A DNA stretch of 10,913 nucleotides, taken from positions 1-10,913 of the forward strand of contig JAEYQF010000294.1 in NCBI GenBank assembly GCA_023410155.1. The letters are read 5' to 3'. The position numbers and the translations under genes are program-made. Positions 1 to 6,917 of this stretch are shown piece by piece. Source of the stretch: Verrucomicrobiota bacterium (GTDB lineage: Bacteria > Verrucomicrobiota > Verrucomicrobiia > Opitutales > Opitutaceae). A model generated the notes under the pieces. That model was not told where the DNA came from. It saw only the letters and a program-made list of their open reading frames with translations, and made no database searches. How positions within the stretch are numbered: the stretch's first letter is position 1; each line of letters starts with the position of its first letter.

Positions 1-36
1 ATGCGCGCGGGCAGGTGGACGCATAATTCGGACGCC

Positions 37-1053
37 ATGAACACGTCTCGCTTTCCGACCTCCACCTCCACCTCTCGCCTCCTCGGATCCTCAGGCATCG
101 CGGTGAGCCCCCTTGGGCTGGGCTGCTGGCCGATCGGCGGCGAGATGCACCTCTTCGGTCGACCTGATTCCTACGGCTCGGTTGACGACGCGGAATCCAT
201 CCGCGCGATCCACGCAGCGGCCGCGGACGGCGTCACATTCTTCGATACGGCCGACTGCTACGGCGGTGGTCACAGTGAAATCGTGCTGGGTCGCGCGTTG
301 CGCGGCGCTTCACGCGAGATCGTGGTCGCGACCAAGGCGGGCTATCTCTTCGATCCTGCTTCGCGCAATATCCACGGCGAGAGCCACGACCCGGCTTACT
401 TCCGCAAAGCGTGCGAAGCCTCGCTGCGCCGGCTGGGACGCGAGGTCATCGATCTTTTCCAAGTGCACTTGTGGAGTGCACCCGCCGAGGCGATCGCGCC
501 GATCGTTGAAGGGCTCGAGCAACTCAAGGCGGACGGCCTCATCCGCGCCTACGGATGGAGCAGCGATCACATGGGAACAATCGGTCTCGCGCTGCAAGCA
601 GGCCCACTCGCCACGTTGCAACACGAGATGAACGTGTTTCAACCTGCCGACGAAGCATTGCAGCTGTGCCAGGCACATGGTCTCGGCAGCATCGTGCGCT
701 CGCCGCTCGCGATGGGCTTGCTGACCGGCAAGTATCGCGCCGATACGGCATTCTCGGTCGACGACGTGCGCGGCACGGGATTCGACTGGGTGCGCTACTT
801 CAAGAACGGACGGCCCGTGCCCGAGTTTCTGATGCGGCTCGAAGCGGTCCGCGAAATCCTCACGAGTGGCGGACGCAGCCTGGTCCAGGGCGCGCTCGCT
901 TACATCTGGGGCCGATCCGCGATCAGCGTGCCGATCCCGGGCTTTCGCAACGCGAAGCAAGCGGTCGAGAACGCCCGCGCGATGCACTTCGGGCCGCTCT
1001 CCTCCGCCCAAGTCGCGGAAATCGATGCGACGCTGGCGCCACTGGCCGCCTGA
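37..1053 (+). CDS. Aldo/keto reductase
   Basis: Predicted cytoplasmic NADPH-dependent oxidoreductase of the aldo/keto reductase superfamily (TIM barrel), reducing an aldehyde or ketone; the substrate cannot be read from sequence. From the Met at 37 it is 338 residues, a normal length. The reading frame is open to base 1, but the family's N-terminal strand (LGSSGIAVSPLGLGCW) begins about 17 residues after this Met, so the extra upstream residues are unlikely to be real. The catalytic tetrad is visible: Asp70 and Tyr75 in FFDTADCYGGG, Lys100 in VVATKAGY and His144 in FQVHLW. PLAMGLLTGKY (middle of the protein) and VPIPGFRNAKQAVEN near the C-terminus are the usual late-barrel and NADP-binding motifs. 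It lies 45 bases before the sugar dehydrogenase fusion on the same strand, so the two may be cotranscribed and share a sugar-related role; that link is inferred. Family call is firm, substrate unknown. Confidence 0.93.
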   Translation: MNTSRFPTSTSTSRLLGSSGIAVSPLGLGCWPIGGEMHLFGRPDSYGSVDDAESIRAIHAAAADGVTFFDTADCYGGGHSEIVLGRALRGASREIVVATKAGYLFDPASRNIHGESHDPAYFRKACEASLRRLGREVIDLFQVHLWSAPAEAIAPIVEGLEQLKADGLIRAYGWSSDHMGTIGLALQAGPLATLQHEMNVFQPADEALQLCQAHGLGSIVRSPLAMGLLTGKYRADTAFSVDDVRGTGFDWVRYFKNGRPVPEFLMRLEAVREILTSGGRSLVQGALAYIWGRSAISVPIPGFRNAKQAVENARAMHFGPLSSAQVAEIDATLAPLAA

Positions 1054-1098
1054 GCGCACGCGAAGATCCACGCCCACTCTTCCTACGATTCGCCCACC

Positions 1099-3000
1099 AT
1101 GTTCTCCGACCCTTCTCTCTTCGCTCTCCGTTTCGCAGCGATTCTCTTTCTCTCGTTTTCAGCACGTCCGGCCGCTCTGCTGGCGAGCCCGGACGGGATC
1201 GCGTCGGAACGTTCGCCGCGGTCGCTCTACGCCTCACTCTGCTCGTCATGTCATGGCCCCGAGTTGCGCGGAGGCGGTGCGCCGTCGTTGCTGCATTCTT
1301 CGCTCGTGAACGGCGACGACCGAGAAGCCCTGAACCGAATCATCCGCGATGGTTCTCCAGGTGGCATGATGCCGGGGTTCGGCGCGGCGCTGACGAACGA
1401 CGAACTCTCCGCGCTGAGTGATCTGCTGCAATCCCGGGCGAGCGAGGAACGGGCCCGCCCGCCACGACGCGTGGGTGTCACGATCGAAGCCGAGTCCCTC
1501 AATCCGCAGCTTTCCGCCGGGTATCAAATCACGCGCGCCGAGCAGGACCCCTCGATCACCTACATTGGCTATTTCGGCGAAGGCAGCGCGCTCATCTACG
1601 ACGACGTCGATCTCACCGGCGTTCGCAGCATCGATCTGCAGTATGCGCGCGGCAGCGACGACCCAGGGCGGGTGGCCGCGATGGTCGTGGATCGTAGCGG
1701 CACCGGTCCGCGCACCAACCTCGGCGAAATCGCCACCCACTCCACGGGCGGTTGGGAGGAGTTTCGCACGCGCCGGCTTGGCCTTGCCCGCGAGTTTTCG
1801 GGGCGCCACACGCTCGTCATCTACGGCGCGCATGGGGGCGGGATTTTCAATCTCGACAGTTTCACGCTGAGTGCGGAACCCGGCCCACACGACGGCACCA
1901 GGACGGAGTTCGTCACCGCGGCGGGCACATTCTCGGGCGGCGGTCATCGCTTCCGGCTCGAGCGCGTGGGAGAATCTCCCGCCGAAATCTGGGCGATGGC
2001 TTTCCTCTCCGACGGCACGATCGCAGCCACACAGAAGAACGGTTATCTGCATGTGTTTCGCGACGGGCGGCGCGAGGGTCCGATCCAAGGCACGCCGCCG
2101 GTCTGGGATCGTTCGCAGGGCGGCATGTTTGGCATCGCGCCGCACCCGGATCACGCCCGCAACGATTGGATTTATCTCGCGTTCGCGGACGTCGGGCCGG
2201 GCGAAGGCATGGCAAGCACCACGATGACGCGGATCGTGCGCGGGCGCATCGACGGGCTTCGCTGGGTGGATCAACAGGAAGTCTACCGCGCGCCAGCAGA
2301 GTTCTACACGTCGCACTACGCGCATTTCGGCGGACGCATGGTCCTGTCCGACGGGTTTATCTACTTCACGGTCGGCGATCGCACGGTGAAGGAAATGGCC
2401 CAGCACCTCAGTTGCCCGGTAGGGAAAATTCACCGACTCCACGACGACGGCCGAGTGCCGACCGACAATCCGTTCGTGGGTCGATCCGGTGCACTCCCGA
2501 CCATCTGGAGCTACGGCCCTCGTAATCCCCAAGGCCTCACCCAGCATCCTGTCAGCCGCGCGATCTGGTCGGCGGAGCACGGCCCGCGAGGCGGCGACGA
2601 ACTCAACTTCATCGAGCGCGGCGCCAACTACGGCTGGCCGCTCGCCACCTACGGCATCGACTACGACGGCACGACGATCGCGGAGAGTCCTTTTCATCCC
2701 GGCACTCAACCGCCGGTGCATCACTGGACGCCCTCGATCGCCGTTTCGCAGGTGACCTTCTATGCCGGCGACCGATTCCCCATGTGGCGAGGTCACGCGC
2801 TGGTCGCGAGCTTGGGCGCTCAGGAGCTGAGGCTCGTGCACATGAACGGCGACCGTCCGACTGGAAAAGAGGAAACGCTGTTCAAAGGCTTCGGCCGTCT
2901 CCGCGATGTGATCGTCGGTCCCGATGGTTTCCCTTACATCGCGCTCAATCATCCCAATGGCACGATCTATCGGCTCGTTCCTGAGACAGAGGGCCACTAG
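1099..3000 (+). CDS. Exported cytochrome c / CBM6-like / PQQ-type sugar dehydrogenase fusion
   Basis: 633-residue exported protein with three parts. Residues 1-30 form a signal peptide (hydrophobic stretch about 9-28). Residues about 40-115 are a small c-type cytochrome: CSSCH (Cys48, Cys51, His52) for haem attachment and GGMMPGF (Met90 or Met91) as the likely axial ligand. Residues about 127-260 start with IEAES and end with IFNLDSFTL, the look of a CBM6-like carbohydrate-binding sandwich. Residues about 285-628 are a glucose/sorbosone dehydrogenase beta-propeller: GGMFGIAPHPDH, YAHFGGRMVLSDG (His409 matching the PQQ-site His), FTVGDR, DNPF, YGPRNPQGL (Arg475, Asn476), SAEHGPRGGDELN, NYGWP and GRLRDVIVGPDG. 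The family predicts oxidation of a sugar or polyol in the periplasm with PQQ, and the fused haem would take the electrons. The GHRN motif seen in many relatives is GPRN here. PQQ use and substrate are inferred; no PQQ synthesis genes lie in the window. Confidence 0.92.
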   Translation: MFSDPSLFALRFAAILFLSFSARPAALLASPDGIASERSPRSLYASLCSSCHGPELRGGGAPSLLHSSLVNGDDREALNRIIRDGSPGGMMPGFGAALTNDELSALSDLLQSRASEERARPPRRVGVTIEAESLNPQLSAGYQITRAEQDPSITYIGYFGEGSALIYDDVDLTGVRSIDLQYARGSDDPGRVAAMVVDRSGTGPRTNLGEIATHSTGGWEEFRTRRLGLAREFSGRHTLVIYGAHGGGIFNLDSFTLSAEPGPHDGTRTEFVTAAGTFSGGGHRFRLERVGESPAEIWAMAFLSDGTIAATQKNGYLHVFRDGRREGPIQGTPPVWDRSQGGMFGIAPHPDHARNDWIYLAFADVGPGEGMASTTMTRIVRGRIDGLRWVDQQEVYRAPAEFYTSHYAHFGGRMVLSDGFIYFTVGDRTVKEMAQHLSCPVGKIHRLHDDGRVPTDNPFVGRSGALPTIWSYGPRNPQGLTQHPVSRAIWSAEHGPRGGDELNFIERGANYGWPLATYGIDYDGTTIAESPFHPGTQPPVHHWTPSIAVSQVTFYAGDRFPMWRGHALVASLGAQELRLVHMNGDRPTGKEETLFKGFGRLRDVIVGPDGFPYIALNHPNGTIYRLVPETEGH

Positions 3001-3050
3001 CACGTGATCCTACGGGGCGTGGCGTCGAACTTCCGGACGGGGAAAGACAC

Positions 3051-3063
3051 TATAACGTGTTAT
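3051..3063 (+). promoter_or_regulatory. Possible promoter -10 / operator overlapping a start codon
   Basis: TATAAC at 3051-3056 is an AT-rich -10-like hexamer in a GC-rich setting. It lies inside the interrupted palindrome ATAAC-GT-GTTAT (3052-3063), whose right arm runs into the ATG of the coiled-coil gene at 3062. If it is a promoter, the transcript would be nearly leaderless. No good -35 is visible about 17 bases upstream, so this is a weak call. Confidence 0.25.
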
Positions 3064-3667
3064 GAGTGAAACCCCTCCATCCAAATTCCCCCAGGCCGGT
3101 GCTGCTCTCAGCACCGTGCTTCTCAGTCTGGTCGCCGCTCCCGCCGTCATTGCGGCAGTGGTTTTCTTCAACCAAGCGCGAGCCGGGAAAGCATCCCTCG
3201 CGGAAACCGAAGCTGAACTGGAGCAGGCCCGCAGCAGCGTGAGCGACCTGCAGAAACAACTGCAGTCCGCCCAAGCTGCTTCAGCGGAATCGAAGACCCA
3301 ACTCACCTCGCTGAAAGCGCAATCGGATAAGTTCGCCGGCGAAGTCAGTGCCGCGCAAACGGCGCTCGCTGAAGCCCGCCAGCAAGTTCAGCAACTGCAA
3401 ACCCAGTCGCAGCAGTTGAAGGCGCAATCCGATCAACGATCGACCGAATTCACGCAGGCAAGAACCCAAGCGGAACAGCAGGCCGCGGCTGCGGCCGAGT
3501 CCGTCAAGCGGCTCCAGGCGGAACTGGAACAAGCCAAATCCTCGTCGAAAGAACTCCAGCGCAAAGCAGACGCTGCCACGACGGAAATTGCGGACCTGCA
3601 AGCGAAGCTTCAGGCCGCCCAGGCGGAACTGGAAGCCCAGGCCGCATCAAAGAAAAAGCGGCGCTGA
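3062..3667 (+). CDS. Membrane-anchored coiled-coil protein
   Basis: 201-residue protein of unknown function. After a short polar start, residues about 12-36 form one hydrophobic helix (AALSTVLLSLVAAPAVIAAV), either a membrane anchor or an uncleaved signal. From about residue 45 to 195 it is almost continuous coiled coil, rich in Ala, Gln, Glu, Lys and Ser, with no Pro or Gly breakers after about residue 42 except one Gly. Related blocks recur (AELEQARSS, AELEQAKSS; DLQKQLQSAQA, DLQAKLQAAQA), which suggests growth by duplication. It ends in the basic tail KKKRR. The positive charge near residue 40 (QARAGK) leaves topology ambiguous. A strong terminator follows directly, so it is probably the last gene of its transcript, perhaps a transcript of its own. 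Database searches would match it to many unrelated coiled coils (SMC- or tropomyosin-like); I give no function. Confidence 0.8.
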   Translation: MSETPPSKFPQAGAALSTVLLSLVAAPAVIAAVVFFNQARAGKASLAETEAELEQARSSVSDLQKQLQSAQAASAESKTQLTSLKAQSDKFAGEVSAAQTALAEARQQVQQLQTQSQQLKAQSDQRSTEFTQARTQAEQQAAAAAESVKRLQAELEQAKSSSKELQRKADAATTEIADLQAKLQAAQAELEAQAASKKKRR

Positions 3668-3676
3668 TCTTTACGA

Positions 3677-3710
3677 GGCGGGCCGGCCGAGGCTGGCCCG
3701 CCTTTTTTTT
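3677..3710 (+). terminator. Strong rho-independent terminator
   Basis: Perfect 8-bp GC stem GGCGGGCC (3677-3684) with GGCCCGCC (3695-3702), extendable by a G-T pair, followed at once by eight T (3703-3710). It sits 10 bases after the coiled-coil gene stop and insulates the ArsR module downstream. This is the clearest non-coding signal in the window. Confidence 0.95.
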
Positions 3711-3778
3711 ATCTCACGCCAGGGCGGGTGCGACGGCGCGGCGTCCGGCCGCGATCGGGAAACTTAGTTTCGCTCTTG

Positions 3779-3800
3779 CTTAATTAAGGTTTTCATTAAG
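3779..3800 (+). promoter_or_regulatory. AT-rich palindrome, candidate ArsR operator/promoter
   Basis: The perfect 10-bp palindrome CTTAATTAAG (3779-3788) and a second ATTAAG (3795-3800, 12 bases after the first) form an AT-rich patch just before the repressor gene, in otherwise GC-rich DNA. ArsR/SdpR-type regulators usually bind AT-rich inverted repeats over their own promoters, so this is the likely autoregulatory site. Seen in sequence: the palindrome and its location. Inferred: its binding by the adjacent gene product. Confidence 0.45.
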
Positions 3801-3809
3801 TGTTCCGGC

Positions 3810-4145
3810 ATGCAGAGCCTTGCCGCCATCGCCGATCCGACCCGTCGCCGCATCGTGGAACTCCTCGCCGTGCGCGATCGCACCGCCGGAGAGCTGGTGG
3901 AAGAGTTCGACCTGAGTGCGCCTGCGATCTCGCAGCACCTGAATGTCCTGCGCGACGCCGGACTCATCATTACTCGAGCGGAGGGCCAGTCGCGCATACA
4001 GTCGCTCAATCCCGACGGCCTCGACGAGATCGGCGGCTGGCTCGAGAAAACCCGCGCGGTGTGGTCGCGTCGCCTCGACGCTCTCGAGCGAGAACTGCGC
4101 GCGGAGGACGAGCGCACACGTCAGACGAAGGGCAAGTCGCGTTAA
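3810..4145 (+). CDS. ArsR-family winged-helix repressor
   Basis: 111-residue DNA-binding regulator. It begins MQSLAAIADPTRRRIVELLA, the hallmark N-terminus of the ArsR/SdpR autorepressor group. Residues about 22-55 are the helix-turn-helix (TAGELVEEFDLSAPAISQHLNVLRDAGLI) and the wing follows (ITRAEGQSRIQSLNP). The C-terminal helix WLEKTRAVWSRRLDALEREL is typical of members paired with SRPBCC proteins. There is no Cys pair of the arsenic or metal-sensing type, so a metal-sensor role is unlikely. The Met at 3810 fits the family start; no Shine-Dalgarno is visible. The SRPBCC gene begins 66 bases downstream on the same strand, the common partner arrangement for this subgroup. It probably represses its own operon through the AT-rich palindrome just upstream. 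Confidence 0.93.
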   Translation: MQSLAAIADPTRRRIVELLAVRDRTAGELVEEFDLSAPAISQHLNVLRDAGLIITRAEGQSRIQSLNPDGLDEIGGWLEKTRAVWSRRLDALERELRAEDERTRQTKGKSR

Positions 4146-4211
4146 TCTCTCGCGGGTGCCTTGCATCCGCCTGGCACCTATCGGCCTTCCCCACTCCACA
4201 ACCAAACGCCC

Positions 4212-4763
4212 ATGAACAAGAACAACCAACCCGCCCAATTTTCCTCACCCGATGAGATCCGCATCGTGCGCACCCTGCCCGGCCCGATCGATCGCGTCTG
4301 GCAGTTCCTCACCGATCCGGAGAAACGCGCCCGCTGGTTCGCCGGTGGCGTCACAGAGCCCAAGGCTGGAGGGAAGATCGTATTCGCGATGGTGCACAAG
4401 AACCTCGCACCCGACGAAACGCCTCCCGCGAAATACGCGCAGGTCCAGGATCCGGGCGTCACGTTCGAGGGCCGCGTGCTGCGCTACGAGCCGCCGCGCG
4501 TCCTCGCCTACACGTTTGGCAGCGACGACTCAGAGGTGACGTTCGAGCTCACCCCGCAGGGCGATCAGGTGCAACTCGTGCTCACGCATCGCACGCGCGG
4601 CGCCGAGGAGCGCGCCGAGATCGCCAACTACGCGTCTGGCTGGCATATCCACCTCGGCCACCTGGTCGCGCTGCTCGAAGGCGGCCCGCGCCCGCCATTC
4701 TGGGCCAGCCACGCTGAGCTGCTCCGCCACTACGAAGCCGTCCGCGCCAAGCTCGGACCTTAA
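4212..4763 (+). CDS. SRPBCC / AHSA1-like START-domain protein
   Basis: 183-residue soluble protein of the SRPBCC superfamily, AHSA1 (activator of Hsp90 ATPase homologue 1)-like branch, a helix-grip fold with a hydrophobic ligand cavity. Visible family marks: IRIVRTLPGPIDRVWQFLTD at about residues 16-35, then PEKRARWFAGG, FEGRVLRYEPPRVLAYTF mid-protein, VTFELTPQGDQVQLVLTH, and the C-terminal helix with GWHIHLGHLVALLEG. The Met at 4212 is chosen because the open frame before it (from 4161) encodes a proline-rich segment unlike the family. It follows the ArsR-type gene closely; such pairs are widespread in bacteria and are usually cotranscribed, but the ligand is generally unknown. A role as ligand-binding partner of a stress response is inference. 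Confidence 0.92.
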   Translation: MNKNNQPAQFSSPDEIRIVRTLPGPIDRVWQFLTDPEKRARWFAGGVTEPKAGGKIVFAMVHKNLAPDETPPAKYAQVQDPGVTFEGRVLRYEPPRVLAYTFGSDDSEVTFELTPQGDQVQLVLTHRTRGAEERAEIANYASGWHIHLGHLVALLEGGPRPPFWASHAELLRHYEAVRAKLGP

Positions 4764-4767
4764 GCAC

Positions 4768-4807
4768 TGCCGGCTTCACCGATGAATCACCGGCACCTCA
4801 GGTGCCG
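4768..4807 (+). promoter_or_regulatory. Two mutually exclusive hairpins before the DUF899 gene
   Basis: Hairpin A pairs TGCCGG (4768-4773) with CCGGCA (4790-4795), with possible inner pairing TTCA/TGAA. Hairpin B is the near-perfect palindrome CGGCACCT-C-AGGTGCCG (4791-4807). They share bases 4791-4795, so only one can form at a time. No T-run follows B, so it is not a classical terminator. It could be an attenuator-like switch, a protein site or a short palindromic repeat. The pairing is seen; the function is unknown. Confidence 0.4.
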
Positions 4808-4860
4808 CAGGCGGAGCTTTGCCCGGAACCTCTCTTTTCCATCCACCCGCAGTCACATCC

Positions 4861-5703
4861 ATGAACACCTCCCACACCGATCAACCCGTCATCGCCGCTC
4901 CGCGTAAAGAATGGCTCGCAGCCCAACAGGAACGCGGGCGACTCGTCGCGGGAAAGGACCGCATGCCGTCGTTCGAGAATCCGCCCGTCGTCTCCGAGGA
5001 CGAGTGGCTGGCCGCCCGCCTTGAACTTCTTCAGCAGGAAAAGCAGTTCACGCGTGAGCGCGATGCCCTCGCCGCCCGCCGGCGGTCGTTGCCTTGGGTG
5101 AAGATTGAAAAACCCTACACGTTCGAATCACCGCAAGGCCGCGTATCGCTCGCTGACCTTTTCGGCCCCCATCGTCAGCTCATCGTGCAACATTTCATGT
5201 TCGGCCCCGGTTGGGAGGAGGGCTGCAAGAGTTGCTCGTTCATGATGGACCACTTTCACACCACCCTGCCGCATCTCGCAGCGCGAGACGTCGCCTTCGC
5301 GGCTATCTCTCACGCTCCCCTCGTGGAGATCCTGCCTTTCCAGCGCCGCATGGGCTGGGACGCAAACTGGGTTTCTGCCCATGGCTCGGATTTCAACTTC
5401 GACTTCGGCGTCTCGTTCGATCCCGAGCAGGTCACCCAGGGGAAGGTTGTCTACAACTTCGCCCTGCAGGACGCCCCGAACACCGAACTGCCCGGCATCA
5501 GCGTCTTCGCGAAAGACACTGCCGGCACCGTTTACCGGACCTACTCCACCTACGGTCGCGGCGTGGAGGTCATCATGGGCACCTACAGCCTGCTCGATCT
5601 CGTGCCGAAAGGTCGCGACGAAGCCGGTCTGGAATACGGGATGGCATGGGTTCGCTATCACGATCGTTACAGCGACACGCCCGGTGAAACGACCGCCCGC
5701 TGA
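4861..5703 (+). CDS. DUF899 thioredoxin-like family protein
   Basis: 280-residue predicted cytoplasmic protein of the DUF899 family, annotated in databases as thioredoxin-fold or dithiol-disulfide oxidoreductase-like. Seen: VVSEDEWLAARLELLQQEK (about 43-61), RRRSLPWVKIEKPYTFES (about 73-90), VSLADLFGPHRQLIVQHFMFG (about 95-115), the CxxC motif in GCKSCS (Cys122, Cys125), HLAARDVAFAAISHAPL, GSDFNFDFGVSF, LPGISVFAKD and YSTYGRGVEVIMGTYSLLDL, all diagnostic. The Met at 4861 opens a sequence that fits; the in-frame Met at 4819 would add 14 unrelated residues. It lies 97 bases after the SRPBCC gene and overlaps the next gene by 20 bases. A redox or peroxide-type role is inferred from the fold and CxxC; no substrate is established that I can name with confidence. 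Confidence 0.93.
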   Translation: MNTSHTDQPVIAAPRKEWLAAQQERGRLVAGKDRMPSFENPPVVSEDEWLAARLELLQQEKQFTRERDALAARRRSLPWVKIEKPYTFESPQGRVSLADLFGPHRQLIVQHFMFGPGWEEGCKSCSFMMDHFHTTLPHLAARDVAFAAISHAPLVEILPFQRRMGWDANWVSAHGSDFNFDFGVSFDPEQVTQGKVVYNFALQDAPNTELPGISVFAKDTAGTVYRTYSTYGRGVEVIMGTYSLLDLVPKGRDEAGLEYGMAWVRYHDRYSDTPGETTAR

Positions 5704-6037
5704 AGCGTTGCGTGGTCTGCGCCGTTGGATTCTCCCGGCGGCGCTGCTCGCGATTGCCCCCAAATGCCTGCTTTGGGTGGCCTCCTACGCCGGCTTCACC
5801 ACCGGCGCGCTCCTCGCAGGCCGCGAGCTTTGCGGCGCCACGGCGGAAACCACCCTCCGTTGGACGGATGTCCTCGCCTGGTCGGCGGCGACGCTGGTAT
5901 CCGCCTTCATGATACGCGCGGGTGTGATTCGCGCTCGACTGAAGGATCGGCGCGTCCGCCTCACTCCAACCGCTCGCGGCCGTGCGACGTCGTCAAATCC
6001 AACACCGGGCCGAGCGGCACGATGCGCGTCGGGTTGA
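5684..6037 (+). CDS. Small two-helix membrane protein
   Basis: 117-residue membrane protein read from GTG at 5684, overlapping the DUF899 end by 20 bases. Basic N-terminus (MKRPPAEALRGLRRW), then a long hydrophobic segment at about residues 15-45 carrying APKCLLWVASYAGF and ending GRELCG (Cys28, Cys50), and a second helix at about 62-82 (TDVLAWSAATLVSAFMI), followed by a basic tail (IRARLKDRRVRL). The pattern PKCxxCxxAYxG...ElCG recalls a group of small bacterial membrane proteins of unknown function. Here the second Cys of the first motif is Trp. The overlap with DUF899 suggests translational coupling. The last 77 bases run antisense into the end of the glutathionyl-hydroquinone reductase gene; the tail after about residue 92 is low in structure and may be unselected. 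Start and function are uncertain, but the membrane pattern is too coherent to be noise. Confidence 0.6.
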   Translation: MKRPPAEALRGLRRWILPAALLAIAPKCLLWVASYAGFTTGALLAGRELCGATAETTLRWTDVLAWSAATLVSAFMIRAGVIRARLKDRRVRLTPTARGRATSSNPTPGRAARCASG

Positions 6038-6905
6038 TGTCGTCGTGCGTGTGGTAGTAGTGCCACTTGATGTGCGTGAAATTCACCGTCTCGGCCACGC
6101 CAGGTTGTTGAAAGAGGTCACGCAAAAAGCCCCAGAGCGCTGGATAATCCACGATGCGGCGCAGGTTGCACTTGAAGTGACCGTGGTAAACCGCGTCGAA
6201 ACGCACGAGCGTGCAAAACAACCGCCAGTCCGCTTCCACCGGGCGCGCGCCAAAAAGAAACCGCCGCTCCGCCAGCCGCGCTTCGTAGCGGTCGAGGGCG
6301 GCGAAGACATCGCGGCAGCCGCGCTCATACGCGCCCTGCGTAGTGGCGAAACCCGCGCGATATACGCCGTTATTGATGTGCTCGTAAATATCCGCCGCGA
6401 CCTGCGCGTGCTCGTCGGCGATCTCCGGCGGAAACAGCGTCGCGCTGCTGTTGCCGAGCGGCGCGAACACGCCGTCGAACATCCGGCACAGATCGTCCTC
6501 CGAGTTGCTCACGATCCGCCGCGTCTGCTTGTCCCACAACACCGGCACGGTGTGACGCCCGCGATAGCCGGGCTTCGACGCTTCGTAAGCTTCGCTCAGA
6601 AACGAAAATCCATTCACCGGATCGCGCGAGAATCCGTCGCCCTCGCGAAACGCCCAGCCGCGTTCGTCGCGCACAGGATCGACGACCGTCAACCCAATCG
6701 CTGCTTCGAGCCCTTTGAGCTTCCGCACGATCACCGTGCGATGCGCCCACGGGCACGCGAGCGAGACGTAGAGATGATATCGCCCGGGCTCGACCGCATA
6801 GGCCGTGGAGCCGTCGTTCGTCACCCATGCGCGAAACGCATCCTCCTGCCGCTGGAACTCGCCGTCGTCGCTCGTCTCATCGGGAAACTGGCCGGTCGCG
6901 CTCAT
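5961..6905 (-). CDS. Glutathionyl-hydroquinone reductase (omega/Xi-class GST)
   Basis: 314-residue cytoplasmic enzyme of the Xi-class glutathione transferase family (YqjG/ECM4/PcpF type), which uses glutathione to reduce glutathionyl-(hydro)quinones. The catalytic motif SLACPWAHR holds Cys51, with GEFQRQEDAFRAWVT just before it, typical of this class. Further signatures: VPVLWDKQTRRIVSNSED (glutathione-binding VxNSE region), INNGVYRAGFATTQ, EADWRLFCTLVRFDAVYHGHFKCN and the end HDDINPTRIVPLGP. Length is normal. Met at 6905 is chosen because the open frame upstream is only antisense or out-of-frame to the DUF456 gene. It lies 98 bases after the DUF456 gene on the same strand, with a 22-bp tandem array between them, and its end overlaps the small membrane gene by 77 bases. 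Role: quinone or electrophile detoxification. Activity is well supported by motif; the natural substrate is not known. Confidence 0.95.
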   Translation of the reverse strand: MSATGQFPDETSDDGEFQRQEDAFRAWVTNDGSTAYAVEPGRYHLYVSLACPWAHRTVIVRKLKGLEAAIGLTVVDPVRDERGWAFREGDGFSRDPVNGFSFLSEAYEASKPGYRGRHTVPVLWDKQTRRIVSNSEDDLCRMFDGVFAPLGNSSATLFPPEIADEHAQVAADIYEHINNGVYRAGFATTQGAYERGCRDVFAALDRYEARLAERRFLFGARPVEADWRLFCTLVRFDAVYHGHFKCNLRRIVDYPALWGFLRDLFQQPGVAETVNFTHIKWHYYHTHDDINPTRIVPLGPVLDLTTSHGRERLE

Positions 6906-6917
6906 GCCCGCACCGTG

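Noticed and set aside
1246..3003. 585-codon open frame on the minus strand across the dehydrogenase gene
   Set aside because: It is antisense to a gene with many clear family motifs, has no recognisable domain, and is Arg/Ala-rich with charged runs, as expected from the opposite strand of GC-rich coding DNA.
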